Notes: a model not told the origin generated them from the letters alone. DNA of 41,167 bases from Candidatus Methanofastidiosia archaeon (GCA_020854925.1 JAHKLV010000140.1:1-41167), one strand, 5' to 3'. Positions 14,917 to 23,171 are shown, counted from the first letter of the stretch. Made by a program: numbers and translations.

Positions 14917-16257
14917 TCAAAGTCCATGTGTCTGCAGATAGGGCCCCATGTCAAACTTGCGTTCGAGCCCCCGGTCGTTCATGTACCGTATGGTCCCAAA
15001 GATGTCCCGCTCCTTCCAAGGCCTATCGTGCTTGCCAAACACCCATGCCACGCCCGCATAGCCGTTTGGATCCCTTCCATCGATTTCGTACGTATTGTTC
15101 AGGGACAGGGCAGTATGATATGCCTCATTGAGGGAGCTCGTCCATTCAAGGATCTTTTTTCCCCAGTACATGCGCATGTATCCGTGTATGTATCCCGAAA
15201 AAACCATCTGCCGCTGTGCCGCATTCCAATATGGGTCGTGCGTTTCTGCAGCCTCGAGCTCGCGTATGGTATAGATGTATTCCCTTGCGTCATTTTCATG
15301 GGCGAGGAGCGTTTGGCTCGCCCATGAAGGAAGGGATAAAACGGTATCGTAGTCCTTGTTAAAATGAACAAAGTTAAAGGCGAGTTCCCTTCGCACTACC
15401 ACCTGCTCAATAAAGGCCTCAAGACCCCTTCCGCCAGAGCGTATGGCATCACGTATCAGGGTGACTGGTGAAAGCTGCCCATAGTGCAGATAGGCACTCA
15501 GGTGAGAGGTACAGTCCTGAGAGGGATCATTGCGGCATGTGTCATACCGATGCAGGGCTGTGTGCAGGAAGCTATTGGCCTGTGAGAGGGCGGCTCGCTC
15601 CCCTCCCCCACCAGAATGAGTTGTTCCTGGTGCTACGTCACCAGCGTAGGCACCAAGAAGGTGTTTCGCCTCTGTAAGCTCCATATCCCCCCTCACCTTG
15701 CGTGATGGGCGAGGCACCGGGACGGGATCGAGAAAACGGGATAACGCCTTCATGAGGCGGGGGCGGAGTACTGCCGCCGAATATGCCTCCCGTTCCATGG
15801 CATACGATACGGGGACCACAACAGCGGTCTCCACAACATGGACGGGGCATGTCGCAACGTCGCAACAAGCTGAAAGCCAGGCGCGATGATGACGAAGGGG
15901 TTTGTCATCAGTTACAAGTACGGCCGCTTCAGAAAGAAGGGATGCGATACTATCAGGAGGACTGCCCCGCACTACCTGGAAGGCTATGCCTGCATCGGCG
16001 AGCGAAAGGATGACATCCGACACTCCGGAAAGAAACCAGGTATGGGAACGGTCGGTTGCATCGGGATACGTATCATCAAGGCAGACGACCACGAGAAGGG
16101 GGATGTCGTGGTGTGCCGAGAGCTGTGCTGCATGCGAGAGTGCGTGATTGTCGGTCAGACGCATGGCAGACTGCATCCAGTACAGCACATACGCACCTCG
16201 AATAGGATAACCGCTGCCAAGAACGTGTATCCGCTCTGCCGCTACAGACTCGCTCAT
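14917..16257 (-). CDS. phr: Class II cyclobutane pyrimidine dimer photolyase
   Basis: A 446-residue FAD-dependent light-driven DNA repair enzyme. The N-terminal antenna domain starts GAYVLYWMQSAMRLTDNHAL, typical of class II photolyases. The C-terminal FAD domain has YMRMYWGKKILEW, NNTYEIDGRDPNGYAG, VAWVFGKHDRPWKER and the ending GLERKFDMGPY, all family hallmarks. It splits UV-induced pyrimidine dimers in the cytosol. The gene starts 3 nt after the methyltransferase stop and is followed after 55 nt by the radical SAM gene, so all four genes on this strand are probably one transcript. Confidence 0.95.
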   Translation of the reverse strand: MSESVAAERIHVLGSGYPIRGAYVLYWMQSAMRLTDNHALSHAAQLSAHHDIPLLVVVCLDDTYPDATDRSHTWFLSGVSDVILSLADAGIAFQVVRGSPPDSIASLLSEAAVLVTDDKPLRHHRAWLSACCDVATCPVHVVETAVVVPVSYAMEREAYSAAVLRPRLMKALSRFLDPVPVPRPSRKVRGDMELTEAKHLLGAYAGDVAPGTTHSGGGGERAALSQANSFLHTALHRYDTCRNDPSQDCTSHLSAYLHYGQLSPVTLIRDAIRSGGRGLEAFIEQVVVRRELAFNFVHFNKDYDTVLSLPSWASQTLLAHENDAREYIYTIRELEAAETHDPYWNAAQRQMVFSGYIHGYMRMYWGKKILEWTSSLNEAYHTALSLNNTYEIDGRDPNGYAGVAWVFGKHDRPWKERDIFGTIRYMNDRGLERKFDMGPYLQTHGL

Positions 16258-16260
16258 CCC

Positions 16261-17097
16261 TCATGCACCCCCCTTCCATGTGAGCATGGTGCGCACATGG
16301 GACTCGCGAAGCGCTAAGAGGCCCTCATGGGATACGAGCCGTGTGTCGAGATACCGCCTCACCGCGTCCCCATGGCTGCCCCTGTCAAGACCATACCTGT
16401 CGAGGAAATAGTCCTCAGCCTCACGCATCGAGGGGAAGATACGCTCCTTAGAGAGGCGCCGGGAGACGACATCAGGAAATATTTCCATGTCACACAGCAC
16501 GTTGTAGACAATGTCTGCCGTCGGCGCAGGATGATACGGGCGGCCCAAGATCTGTTCCTGCACGAACTGCCGGTCCCTGTCACTGCCCCCCGTTCCAGAA
16601 AACCAAAAGACATATACCTCCCTCGAAGATACATCAGTCATTTTTCTCAAAGCTGCCCGAAGATCAAGCATACCGAGGGAAAAAGATGCCAATACCACGT
16701 CATAGGGCGGTGAGAGATCCACCCCTGGAACAACATCGTCCCAGAGCTTTCGCACAATGGAAAATGACTGCACGTTGTAGGCACGTATGTTTTGTTCGAG
16801 GAGCGCACACATATGTATGTTTGGTTCCACGGCGGTGATATGTGCGACATAGGGGGCCAAGGGTATGGCTACCGAACCTGGACCAGCCCCGATGTCAAGC
16901 ACGTTGTCCGTGGGAAGCACGGACATTTCTCGAATAATAGTACGTCCCTTCGCCCAATCATTATGCTGGGATTCCCTGTTGAATCGTTCGGCACGGGTGG
17001 CATCCCAGTACCCTTCTTGGGAACGCCCCAATGACATGAGGTACTGCTCCATAGCCTTTTTCCACACCTCATTCCAATCGCGATGCATGTACTTCAT
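16261..17097 (-). CDS. Class I SAM-dependent methyltransferase
   Basis: A 278-residue protein with the SAM-binding motif I VLDIGAGPGSVAIPLAP (about residues 66-82), the acidic ribose contact in ITAVEPN, and a family-typical DVVLASFSLGMLDLRAALRKM stretch. The first 40 residues are rich in Trp, Arg and Asn and precede the fold. The substrate cannot be read from the sequence. As first gene of the operon with photolyase, radical SAM and DUF4130 genes it may act on nucleic acid or on a cofactor of that pathway, but that is inference. An ATATTTGAAC element near 17120 could be its TATA box. Confidence 0.8.
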   Translation of the reverse strand: MKYMHRDWNEVWKKAMEQYLMSLGRSQEGYWDATRAERFNRESQHNDWAKGRTIIREMSVLPTDNVLDIGAGPGSVAIPLAPYVAHITAVEPNIHMCALLEQNIRAYNVQSFSIVRKLWDDVVPGVDLSPPYDVVLASFSLGMLDLRAALRKMTDVSSREVYVFWFSGTGGSDRDRQFVQEQILGRPYHPAPTADIVYNVLCDMEIFPDVVSRRLSKERIFPSMREAEDYFLDRYGLDRGSHGDAVRRYLDTRLVSHEGLLALRESHVRTMLTWKGGA

Positions 17098-17220
17098 TGT
17101 TCCTTAAGGAATGAATGTTCAAATATGTTCCCCACAGAAGCATAGCACGCCGAGCGATTCCGGAGATGAGGAAATATACTACCCACGGGGAAACCTGCAA
17201 GAAAGAATAATGACGGCGGA

Positions 17221-17308
17221 TGGTGCGGGGGAAGGGATTTGAACCCTCGAACCCCTACGAGACAAGGCCCTCAACCTTGCGCCTTTGACCAATCTCGGCA
17301 ACCCCCGC
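17221..17308 (-). tRNA. tRNA-Leu (anticodon GAG)
   Basis: On the minus strand the acceptor GCGGGGG pairs with CCCCCGC, followed by discriminator A and encoded CCA at 17221-17223. The anticodon loop TTGAGGG gives anticodon GAG. The long variable arm between the anticodon stem and the T-arm (GAGGG-TTCAAAT-CCCTT) is the class II tRNA feature expected of leucine tRNA. Confidence 0.95.
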
Positions 17309-17345
17309 ACGATAAGCGGTTGAGGAATCCCGTAGGGAACTAAGA

Positions 17346-17377
17346 CAACTGAACAAATCAGTTGGTATTTAAAAACA
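17346..17377 (-). promoter_or_regulatory. tRNA-Leu promoter with inverted repeat at the transcript start
   Basis: The minus strand has TTTTTAAATACC near 17368-17378 as TATA candidate, followed by a 7-bp inverted repeat (arms 17346-17352 and 17358-17364, 5-nt loop). The spacing puts the repeat at the expected start site, about 37 nt before the mature tRNA, so it could be part of the 5' leader or a regulatory site. Confidence 0.4.
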
Positions 17378-17495
17378 TTTTGGTTTATGCCCTTTCAGGG
17401 GAATGCTCCTGCAAGACACGTCCACGGTCATCATCTCACCAGCGCCGAGTTGCCGATTACTTCGCCCGTAGGTGAAGGTGATTATGCACGCGCCA

Positions 17496-17523
17496 AGAAA
17501 AGAGGGAAAAAAAAAGAAAAAAG
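17496..17523 (-). terminator. T-rich archaeal terminator after the ABC-2 ATPase gene
   Basis: Immediately after the stop codon at 17524 the minus strand runs into two stretches of 6 and 9 T, separated by C. Archaeal RNA polymerase stops on such U-rich runs without needing a hairpin. Confidence 0.65.
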
Positions 17524-18447
17524 CTAATCTCGAAGCTTCTTTCCGGTCAAGGACAAAAAAACATCCTCGAGCGTCGGCTCGGCTGACGAGATCGACACGA
17601 TGGAGCGTCCTGAGAGCACGGTGGCGATATCGAGCAAGAGCCCGTCTCGGTCCTCGATGAAGAGTTTGAGCATGCCGTTTGCGTAGAGAGCGTCCTTCAC
17701 GTTGGGAATGCCCTTCACATCGTCAAGAAGCCGTTCGTCTTCATCGACCTGAATCTGGATGATATCTTCCCCCTTAATCTGGCGCTTGAGGGCCCGAGGT
17801 GTGTCAATCGCCTTGATACGACCCTCGTCTATGATGGCGACCCGATTACAGAGATAGTCCGCCTCCTCCATGTAGTGTGTTGTTAGGAAGATGGTCGTCC
17901 CGCGCTTGTTGATGTCCCTTATAAAATCCCATATCATCCGCCGTGCCTGTGGGTCCATGCCCGTCGTGGGTTCGTCGAGGAAGAGGACCTTGGGTTCATG
18001 CATTAAGGCCATGACCACGTTGAGACGCTGCTTCATGCCGCCGGAAAAGTCTTTGACAAGGTCGTTTTTTCGCTTCTCAAGGCCCATTGCCTCAAGCATT
18101 TCAAGAGCACGCCGCTTGGCATCCACGCGCGAGACTCCGTACAGGGAACCGTAGAGTACCAGATTCTGGTAGGCGGTGAGCAGGTCATTAAGGGCAAGCT
18201 CCTGAGGAACGATGCCGATAATGGAACGGATGCCCCGCTCGTCTGTGAGCGGAATTCCCTTGACATGTGCCGTTCCCCCTGTTGGGCGAAGCTGGCACGT
18301 GAGCATGTTTACCGTCGTGCTCTTCCCCGCGCCATTGGGGCCGAGGAATCCAAAAATCTCACCTTCGCGAACATCAAAGGATATGCCATCCACCGCAACA
18401 AACGAACCAAATCGTTTTTCGAGTGCTTCAACAGTAATGGAACTCAT
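17524..18447 (-). CDS. ABC-2 type exporter, ATP-binding protein
   Basis: A 307-residue ATPase of the DrrA/NatA type. Walker A is GPNGAGKST, the signature FSGGMKQR and Walker B VLFLDEPTTG, followed by the D-loop MDPQARR and the switch His in FLTTHYMEEAD. The C-terminal 80 residues form the usual domain that follows in this family. It starts within an ATGA overlap with the permease gene upstream and therefore forms a two-gene exporter operon. Possible cargo includes lipids, drugs or sodium; nothing in the sequence decides. A T-rich terminator follows directly. Confidence 0.9.
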   Translation of the reverse strand: MSSITVEALEKRFGSFVAVDGISFDVREGEIFGFLGPNGAGKSTTVNMLTCQLRPTGGTAHVKGIPLTDERGIRSIIGIVPQELALNDLLTAYQNLVLYGSLYGVSRVDAKRRALEMLEAMGLEKRKNDLVKDFSGGMKQRLNVVMALMHEPKVLFLDEPTTGMDPQARRMIWDFIRDINKRGTTIFLTTHYMEEADYLCNRVAIIDEGRIKAIDTPRALKRQIKGEDIIQIQVDEDERLLDDVKGIPNVKDALYANGMLKLFIEDRDGLLLDIATVLSGRSIVSISSAEPTLEDVFLSLTGKKLRD

Positions 18448-19637
18448 ATGCTTTCACCCCGCATGACAAGAAGGGTGCCGATAACAAAGATTGCCGCCGC
18501 AAAGACGATGGATATGCCAAGCGGTTGGGCGACACCCGAGATGCCCTCGCCCCGTATCATGACATCCCGCAGGGCGTCGTTGACGTAGGTGAGGGGAAAA
18601 ATCTTGGAGACGGAAGCCATCCACCCCTGGGAAAGCGGGAAGAAGATGCCTGATAGGAACATCATGGGAAAGTTGACAAGCGTTGCGGCCTGGGAAGCCT
18701 CATCGGCAGACTTGGCAAAGGATGCGATGATAAGGCCGATGCCTATCATGCCAAATGTCCCCACGAGCACGATGAGGGCGACAAGCCAGATCGGCCCGAC
18801 AATTGACAGGTCATAGAGGACCATCGCCACAAGGAGCAGAATCGCCACCTGGATGAGCACGATGACCATTTGTGAGAGCATGTCACCAACCATCACGGCC
18901 CCCCGTGACACGGGCGTCGAGAGGATTCGCCGCCTGATGCCCTTGACACGGTCCTCGACGATGCCAGCAGATGAACCAGTGACGCCCGTCCAAAGGATGG
19001 ACATGGCTACGAGACCCGGCACGAGATAGTCGATGTAGCTCAGTGCCTCGTCGCCCGATGCGGCAATGGGGACCGTGGCGGGCTCAAGGGGAACAGCCGC
19101 CGCACGAATAAAATCCCCCTGGTCGGGAGAAAGGTACTCCTGCGACTCTGCAGAAGCGATCTGCTGGGCAAAAAGCATGTCAGAGAATTCCGCTATGACG
19201 GCGTCGACAATGCTCAGCGCCACGCTCTGCTCGGTGGGGTCTGCACGTGCATCGTAATAGATATCAATCGGTACGGCACCATTGCCCGAAGGTACGATTG
19301 AAGCGGGCAGCACGAGCACGACGACACGCCCTTGGTCTCCTATCCAATACTGGGCCTCTTCATGCGCAGTAGCACGTGTCTGCTGTTCATATCGCACATT
19401 CAAGGCGTCAATGCCATCAAAAGACGAGGAAAACGCTTCGGTGAGCGCATCATCGTACCCCCCCAGGGGTGTGACGACCACCATTCCCACGGAAATGGGC
19501 GATGCATCCCCCCCAAAAGCGCTCCCAAATACGAGCATGAAGATGAGAGGATAAGCAACAAGGAAGACAAGAAGCTTCTTTTGGTGCCAGACTTCTGCCA
19601 AGCCCCTCCATCCAAGTAACAAGGACTGTCGAATCAT
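18444..19637 (-). CDS. ABC-2 type exporter, permease protein
   Basis: A permease of about 397 residues with one N-terminal membrane helix (LLVFLVAYPLIFMLVFG), a long outside region of about 190 residues, then five helices in the C-terminal half. EDRVKGIRRRILSTPVSRG is the ABC-2 signature region. The ATG at 19637 (MIRQSLLLGWRG) is chosen over the in-frame ATG at 19664: the TATA box at 19669-19679 predicts transcription start near 19649, which would exclude the earlier one, and GAGGGT precedes 19637. It is the first gene of the exporter operon. Confidence 0.88.
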   Translation of the reverse strand: MIRQSLLLGWRGLAEVWHQKKLLVFLVAYPLIFMLVFGSAFGGDASPISVGMVVVTPLGGYDDALTEAFSSSFDGIDALNVRYEQQTRATAHEEAQYWIGDQGRVVVLVLPASIVPSGNGAVPIDIYYDARADPTEQSVALSIVDAVIAEFSDMLFAQQIASAESQEYLSPDQGDFIRAAAVPLEPATVPIAASGDEALSYIDYLVPGLVAMSILWTGVTGSSAGIVEDRVKGIRRRILSTPVSRGAVMVGDMLSQMVIVLIQVAILLLVAMVLYDLSIVGPIWLVALIVLVGTFGMIGIGLIIASFAKSADEASQAATLVNFPMMFLSGIFFPLSQGWMASVSKIFPLTYVNDALRDVMIRGEGISGVAQPLGISIVFAAAIFVIGTLLVMRGESI

Positions 19638-19668
19638 GATAAACCCTCGTTTTCGTAAGTGCAAATGA

Positions 19669-19679
19669 CCTATATATGG
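19669..19679 (-). promoter_or_regulatory. TATA box of the ABC-2 exporter operon
   Basis: CCATATATAGG on the minus strand, followed about 25 nt later by a short leader carrying GAGGGT before the ATG at 19637. The position decides the start codon of the permease gene. Confidence 0.65.
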
Positions 19680-19730
19680 TTTTTTAATATATACGCAATA
19701 GAATATAGAGAAAAGAAAGGCGCCATCAAA

Positions 19731-19750
19731 GGGAAGGAAAGAGAAAAAAG
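19731..19750 (-). terminator. T-rich terminator after tRNA-Arg(TCT)
   Basis: Directly after the encoded CCA the minus strand reads CTTTTTTCTCTTTCC. This U-rich run is a likely end point of the rps3ae-tRNA-Arg transcript. Confidence 0.6.
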
Positions 19751-19751
19751 C

Positions 19752-19828
19752 TGGCGGACCCGGAGGGATTCGAACCCCCGGTCTACAGCTTAGAAGGCTG
19801 TCGCCCTATCCTGCTAGGCTACGGGTCC
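19752..19828 (-). tRNA. tRNA-Arg (anticodon TCT)
   Basis: The minus strand has acceptor GGACCCG/CGGGTCC, discriminator G and encoded CCA at 19752-19754. The anticodon stem ACAGC/GCTGT encloses CTTCTAA, giving anticodon TCT. The T-arm is CGGGG-TTCGAAT-CCCTC-like. It begins only 11 nt after the stop of rps3ae on the same strand and no own TATA box fits in that space, so it is probably processed from the ribosomal-protein transcript. Confidence 0.95.
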
Positions 19829-19839
19829 CTAGAGCCCCC

Positions 19840-20415
19840 TTATTTGAGCTTCTTAACCTTCACTACCTCAATCCGGCGGATGGGGTAGATCTTCTTCGCA
19901 CTCTTGTAGATATCCGAGGTGATCTTGCCAAGAATCATTTCCTGGATAAACGGCACCATCTCCATCTGGGAAGCCGCTTCTGCCATGTGCGAGCGTATGA
20001 GCGCATTGACAGCATCCGACTGCGAGTTCTGCATCCTGCGCGGGGCAATAGCCGTGACGGTAACGCGGAGCTTGGCTCCGTCCTTTGTCCTGAGGTCAAG
20101 GATATTGTCTAGCTTAGTATTGTTTCTCCTCGTCTGGGAACGTATGTATGAGCGGAGGAGCTCGTGCTGCTTGAACTCGGTGTATGCGTTTTCTCCCTGC
20201 ACGTCATTAATCTTAAAGTAGAGCTTCACGTGGGTCTTGGAGAAGTCGCCGGTAAGGTCTCGCAAGGACGTCATCATGGTGCGTCCCATCAGATTCTTGG
20301 GGTCACTGGAAACTATCTCGCCCAGGTTCTGCTTGCCAAACATATCGGGGGCAAACACATTGTACCACCGCTTCTCCTTCCAGGTGTCCTTCATCTGTCC
20401 TGATCTTCTAGCCAT
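19840..20415 (-). CDS. rps3ae: Ribosomal protein S3Ae (eS1)
   Basis: A 191-residue small-subunit protein of the archaeal/eukaryotic eS1 family. Typical stretches are KEKRWYNVFAPDMFG at residues 13-27, LGEIVSSDPKNLMGRT, and the RRIEVVKVKK tail. Length is normal for archaea. The start ATG at 20415 follows GGTGAAAAC, a good ribosome site. It is cotranscribed with the tRNA-Arg gene downstream. The 291-bp space upstream is shared with the divergent corrinoid activase gene and holds its likely TATA elements near 20474-20491. Confidence 0.95.
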   Translation of the reverse strand: MARRSGQMKDTWKEKRWYNVFAPDMFGKQNLGEIVSSDPKNLMGRTMMTSLRDLTGDFSKTHVKLYFKINDVQGENAYTEFKQHELLRSYIRSQTRRNNTKLDNILDLRTKDGAKLRVTVTAIAPRRMQNSQSDAVNALIRSHMAEAASQMEMVPFIQEMILGKITSDIYKSAKKIYPIRRIEVVKVKKLK

Positions 20416-20651
20416 GTTTTCACCACTATCTTGATATGATAACCATCGTAACTGAAAGTAGATTGTCTCTTATTTTATCAAGTCCTTTTTAACTCTTTCG
20501 GGTAGGGTGCCATGAACATAGGACGGTACGTTCCGTGGCGAGGATATATCCGCGCCACACAAGCGTATGGGATATGCAGAACGACAGGGAGAAGCCGTAT
20601 TGCGAAAGCAAAAGGGGAGAGGATATGCTATACTGAAAGAGCTAAAGACAG

Positions 20652-20665
20652 AAAAATATTAATAT
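20652..20665 (+). promoter_or_regulatory. TATA box of the corrinoid activase gene
   Basis: AAATATTAATATAC precedes the ATG at 20707 by about 50 nt; a start near 20684 would give a 23-nt leader containing GAGAGGAG, a strong ribosome site. Confidence 0.55.
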
Positions 20666-20706
20666 ACTACCTGAAAAATTCCCTACTTTAAGAGAGGAGA
20701 TACGTT

Positions 20707-22395
20707 ATGGCGCGCATAGGCATAGCCCTCGATGTGGGCACAAGCTGCTACAAGGCTCAAAAGATCGATCTTGACACACAAGAGGTCATGGGGACAGCCA
20801 TGACCCTTCATAATCCCCTGCCCGGTGCCAACGCCATCGACCAACGCGCCTTTGCGGCAAAATGGCCACAGATGTCCCATGAGCTGTGTATTATGGCGGT
20901 TAAACGGCTCATCGTCGGCCTAGGTGTGTACCCCTACGAACTTGAGCGTATGGCAATATGCGGCAACGCCGTACAGGTGTCCATTTTCCTCGGGCTCACC
21001 ATCGATGACCTTCTAAGCGAAGCAGCGGGTGCCCCCGATTCTTGTGGCACCGTTGACAGGGGAGCACGCATTCTCGATGCCGCAGACATCGATGGGCTAA
21101 AAAAGTATTCCCCTTGTCACATCGTCGTCCCGCCAGCTGCGCGTAATCGCATCGGGGCAGACAAGCTTGCCCTCGTGATGTATTCAGGGCTTCTCGAAGG
21201 GGAGGACAGCGCGCTCGCCATGGACTTTGGCATCGGTACAAAGGTGGCCCTCAAGGTGGGGGGCGTGGTCTACACCGGCTCCGTCGCCTCAGGTACGGGC
21301 CTGGGGGGACAGGGGCTGTCCTGCGGTACCGTGGCAAAGCCGCAGTCTGTCTGTGATTTCCGGTGGGAAGACGACAACTTGCGGGCTATGGTCCTCGATG
21401 ATGGCATGCACGTGACGGTGGGTGACCTTTTTGACCCGTTGACTGGCACCATGATTGAGCAGGGACAGGTGAAACCATTTAGCATTGCCGGTTCGGGTTC
21501 CGTTTCCCTCATCAGCGCCGGGATGGAGCGGGGCTTTATAGTGCCGCCGCGCATCCGTACGGCATCGGGTTCCATAGACATGAGGGTGGATCTTCGTTAC
21601 GATGAGGCAGACCTAGCCCTCACGGGCATCGCCATCGGGAAGGTACGAGCAGCATGCCGTGCCCTTACCGTCCTGGCAGGTATCGAGGCCGATGCGATAC
21701 ACCACGTCTACACGTCCGGTGCCATAGGCACCTACGCCGATCCAGATAAGGCGAAAACAGTGGGCCTCCTCCCCGATAGCACCACGCATGTCACCCAGAT
21801 AGGGAATACGTCGCTGCAGCTTGCACGCGAGCTCGTCAACAATCCGGGCCGTGCCTTTGAGCTTGAAGCCATTGCCGATTCGGTGCCGTGGCACTGGGTC
21901 GCCTTTGAACGGCTTCCCACGTATGTACGGGCCTTGGAATGTGAGCACGCATTCTGGGAAGACGGCATTTCTCCCGAGGGTATGGCATCCATGTGCGCCG
22001 CCAGAGGGATTCCCAAGCCCAACCCGAGGGCAGGTACCCCCCTGAAGGTAACGACCCTTGACCGAGATATACCTGAAATGGGAAAAGGGGGCCTAAAGAT
22101 ACGGAACATGGTGGACACCTGCCTGCACATCAAAGTCGAAGGATGTACCGGTTGCTTTTGCTGTACCGACATCTGTAAGAACAACGCCATAAAGCCCGAT
22201 ACCAAGGTCATCCACATCAGGACGGACCTGTGCAGCGGTCTCGGGTGCCAGAAATGCCAGATGACCTGCTCCACCGGTGTCATCAACTGGGACCGTATCG
22301 AGCTCGGGCGCTATGAAGACGAAACGAAGTGGATGCCGGCAAAATGGAAGCATACGCAAAACAAGGTCTGGGCATCATCTCCTACGAACGAGTAA
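20707..22395 (+). CDS. RamA-like reductive activase of corrinoid proteins (ASKHA with C-terminal 2x[4Fe-4S])
   Basis: A 562-residue protein. The N-terminal ASKHA ATPase fold opens IGIALDVGTSCYKAQKIDLD and contains ALAMDFGIGTKVAL; this group uses ATP to help reduce the inactive Co(II) corrinoid of methyltransferases. The C-terminus carries two [4Fe-4S] motifs: C-x2-C-x2-C-x3-C in CTGCFCCTDIC, and C-x4-C-x2-C-x3-C in CSGLGCQKCQMTC. RamA of methylamine metabolism has exactly this architecture. No methylamine or methanol methyltransferase gene is in the window, so its client is unknown; it could also serve the Mtr complex. A tRNA gene follows at 22506. Confidence 0.82.
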   Translation: MARIGIALDVGTSCYKAQKIDLDTQEVMGTAMTLHNPLPGANAIDQRAFAAKWPQMSHELCIMAVKRLIVGLGVYPYELERMAICGNAVQVSIFLGLTIDDLLSEAAGAPDSCGTVDRGARILDAADIDGLKKYSPCHIVVPPAARNRIGADKLALVMYSGLLEGEDSALAMDFGIGTKVALKVGGVVYTGSVASGTGLGGQGLSCGTVAKPQSVCDFRWEDDNLRAMVLDDGMHVTVGDLFDPLTGTMIEQGQVKPFSIAGSGSVSLISAGMERGFIVPPRIRTASGSIDMRVDLRYDEADLALTGIAIGKVRAACRALTVLAGIEADAIHHVYTSGAIGTYADPDKAKTVGLLPDSTTHVTQIGNTSLQLARELVNNPGRAFELEAIADSVPWHWVAFERLPTYVRALECEHAFWEDGISPEGMASMCAARGIPKPNPRAGTPLKVTTLDRDIPEMGKGGLKIRNMVDTCLHIKVEGCTGCFCCTDICKNNAIKPDTKVIHIRTDLCSGLGCQKCQMTCSTGVINWDRIELGRYEDETKWMPAKWKHTQNKVWASSPTNE

Positions 22396-22473
22396 CGCAT
22401 GAAGGCACGGCCACGGGAAAAAGGGGAAAAAAGACGGTGCGTGTACAGAAAAGGGGCAAAGAGAGATAGAAAA

Positions 22474-22483
22474 ATTTATAAAT
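22474..22483 (+). promoter_or_regulatory. TATA box of tRNA-Glu
   Basis: ATTTATAAAT is centred about 28 nt before the tRNA 5' end at 22506. Confidence 0.65.
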
Positions 22484-22505
22484 GCATTCGCTCCTCTCTT
22501 CTTAA

Positions 22506-22583
22506 GCTCCGATGGTGTAGTCCGGTCAATCATTCAGGCCTTTCGAGCCTGGGACTCGGGTTCGAATCCCGGTCGGAGCACCA
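22506..22583 (+). tRNA. tRNA-Glu (anticodon TTC)
   Basis: Acceptor GCTCCGA pairs with TCGGAGC, followed by discriminator A and encoded CCA at 22581-22583. The anticodon loop CTTTCGA between CAGGC and GCCTG gives anticodon TTC. The T-arm is CGGG-TTCGAAT-CCCG. Confidence 0.95.
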
Positions 22584-22610
22584 ACATTCTGACCGACTTG
22601 TTGCGATATG

Positions 22611-22620
22611 TATTTATAGA
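22611..22620 (+). promoter_or_regulatory. TATA box of the CheY-like gene
   Basis: TATTTATAGA is centred at about 22615, which is 26-27 nt before the ATG at 22642. The mRNA should therefore be leaderless, and this decides the start against the earlier ATG at 22621. Confidence 0.55.
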
Positions 22621-22641
22621 ATGGTATATTTTTTGAACATA

Positions 22642-22989
22642 ATGCCATCAGTCCTTATCGCCGATGACGAGGAAGACCTCCGATTCATCTTCAATCGTGT
22701 GCTTTCAAAGCTCTACACCGTCTATGAGGCGGACACGGGGCTGCGTGCCATTGAGCTCTATGAGAAGCACCAGCCGGATCTTGTCATTATGGACACGAGG
22801 ATGCCGGGGCTTGACGGTATTGAAGCGACAAGAAGGATCATGCACGCACATCCGGATGCCCGGATTATCGGTGTGACGGGTTATGCCGACAAGAACGCTG
22901 CGTTCCAGGAAGCAGGCGCGCTGGCAGTCATACAAAAACCGTTTTCGCTTGCCGAATTATCAGAATATGTTGCTAAATACCTTCAATAG
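22642..22989 (+). CDS. Stand-alone response regulator receiver (CheY-like)
   Basis: A 115-residue single receiver domain. Acidic pocket residues are D8 and D9, the phosphoacceptor is D51 in VIMDTRMPG, the switch Thr is T79 in GVTGYAD and the invariant Lys is K99 in IQKPFS. There is no output domain, so it acts by protein contact, as CheY or Spo0F-like relays do. No histidine kinase or chemotaxis gene is in the window. An upstream extension (22621) exists but lies before the predicted transcript start. Confidence 0.85.
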   Translation: MPSVLIADDEEDLRFIFNRVLSKLYTVYEADTGLRAIELYEKHQPDLVIMDTRMPGLDGIEATRRIMHAHPDARIIGVTGYADKNAAFQEAGALAVIQKPFSLAELSEYVAKYLQ

Positions 22990-23059
22990 ACGAATAATAT
23001 TCATGCACCGCATATCGTCGAGGGTATGCCTTCTGAGGCCCGTATCGGTTACAGAAAGA

Positions 23060-23068
23060 CTTTTAAAC
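23060..23068 (+). promoter_or_regulatory. TATA box of initiator tRNA
   Basis: CTTTTAAAC is centred 30 nt before the tRNA 5' end at 23094. Confidence 0.5.
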
Positions 23069-23093
23069 AGATGTGTGTATGGGAGTTTAACGT

Positions 23094-23171
23094 AGCGGGG
23101 TGGGGCAGTTAGGAGTGCCCGGCGGGCCCATAACCCGCAGGTCGGTGGTTCAAATCCACTCCCCGCTACCA
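23094..23171 (+). tRNA. Initiator tRNA-Met (anticodon CAT)
   Basis: Acceptor AGCGGGG pairs with CCCCGCT, with an A1-T72 pair that marks initiator tRNA, then discriminator A and encoded CCA at 23169-23171. The anticodon stem GCGGG/CCCGC has the three consecutive G-C pairs typical of initiators and the loop is CCCATAA, anticodon CAT. Position 33 is C instead of the usual T; C33 occurs in eukaryotic initiators. Confidence 0.93.

Noticed and set aside
22399..22641. N-terminal extension of the CheY-like protein
   Set aside because: It would translate through the tRNA-Glu gene; the receiver domain starts at 22642 and the TATA box fits that start.
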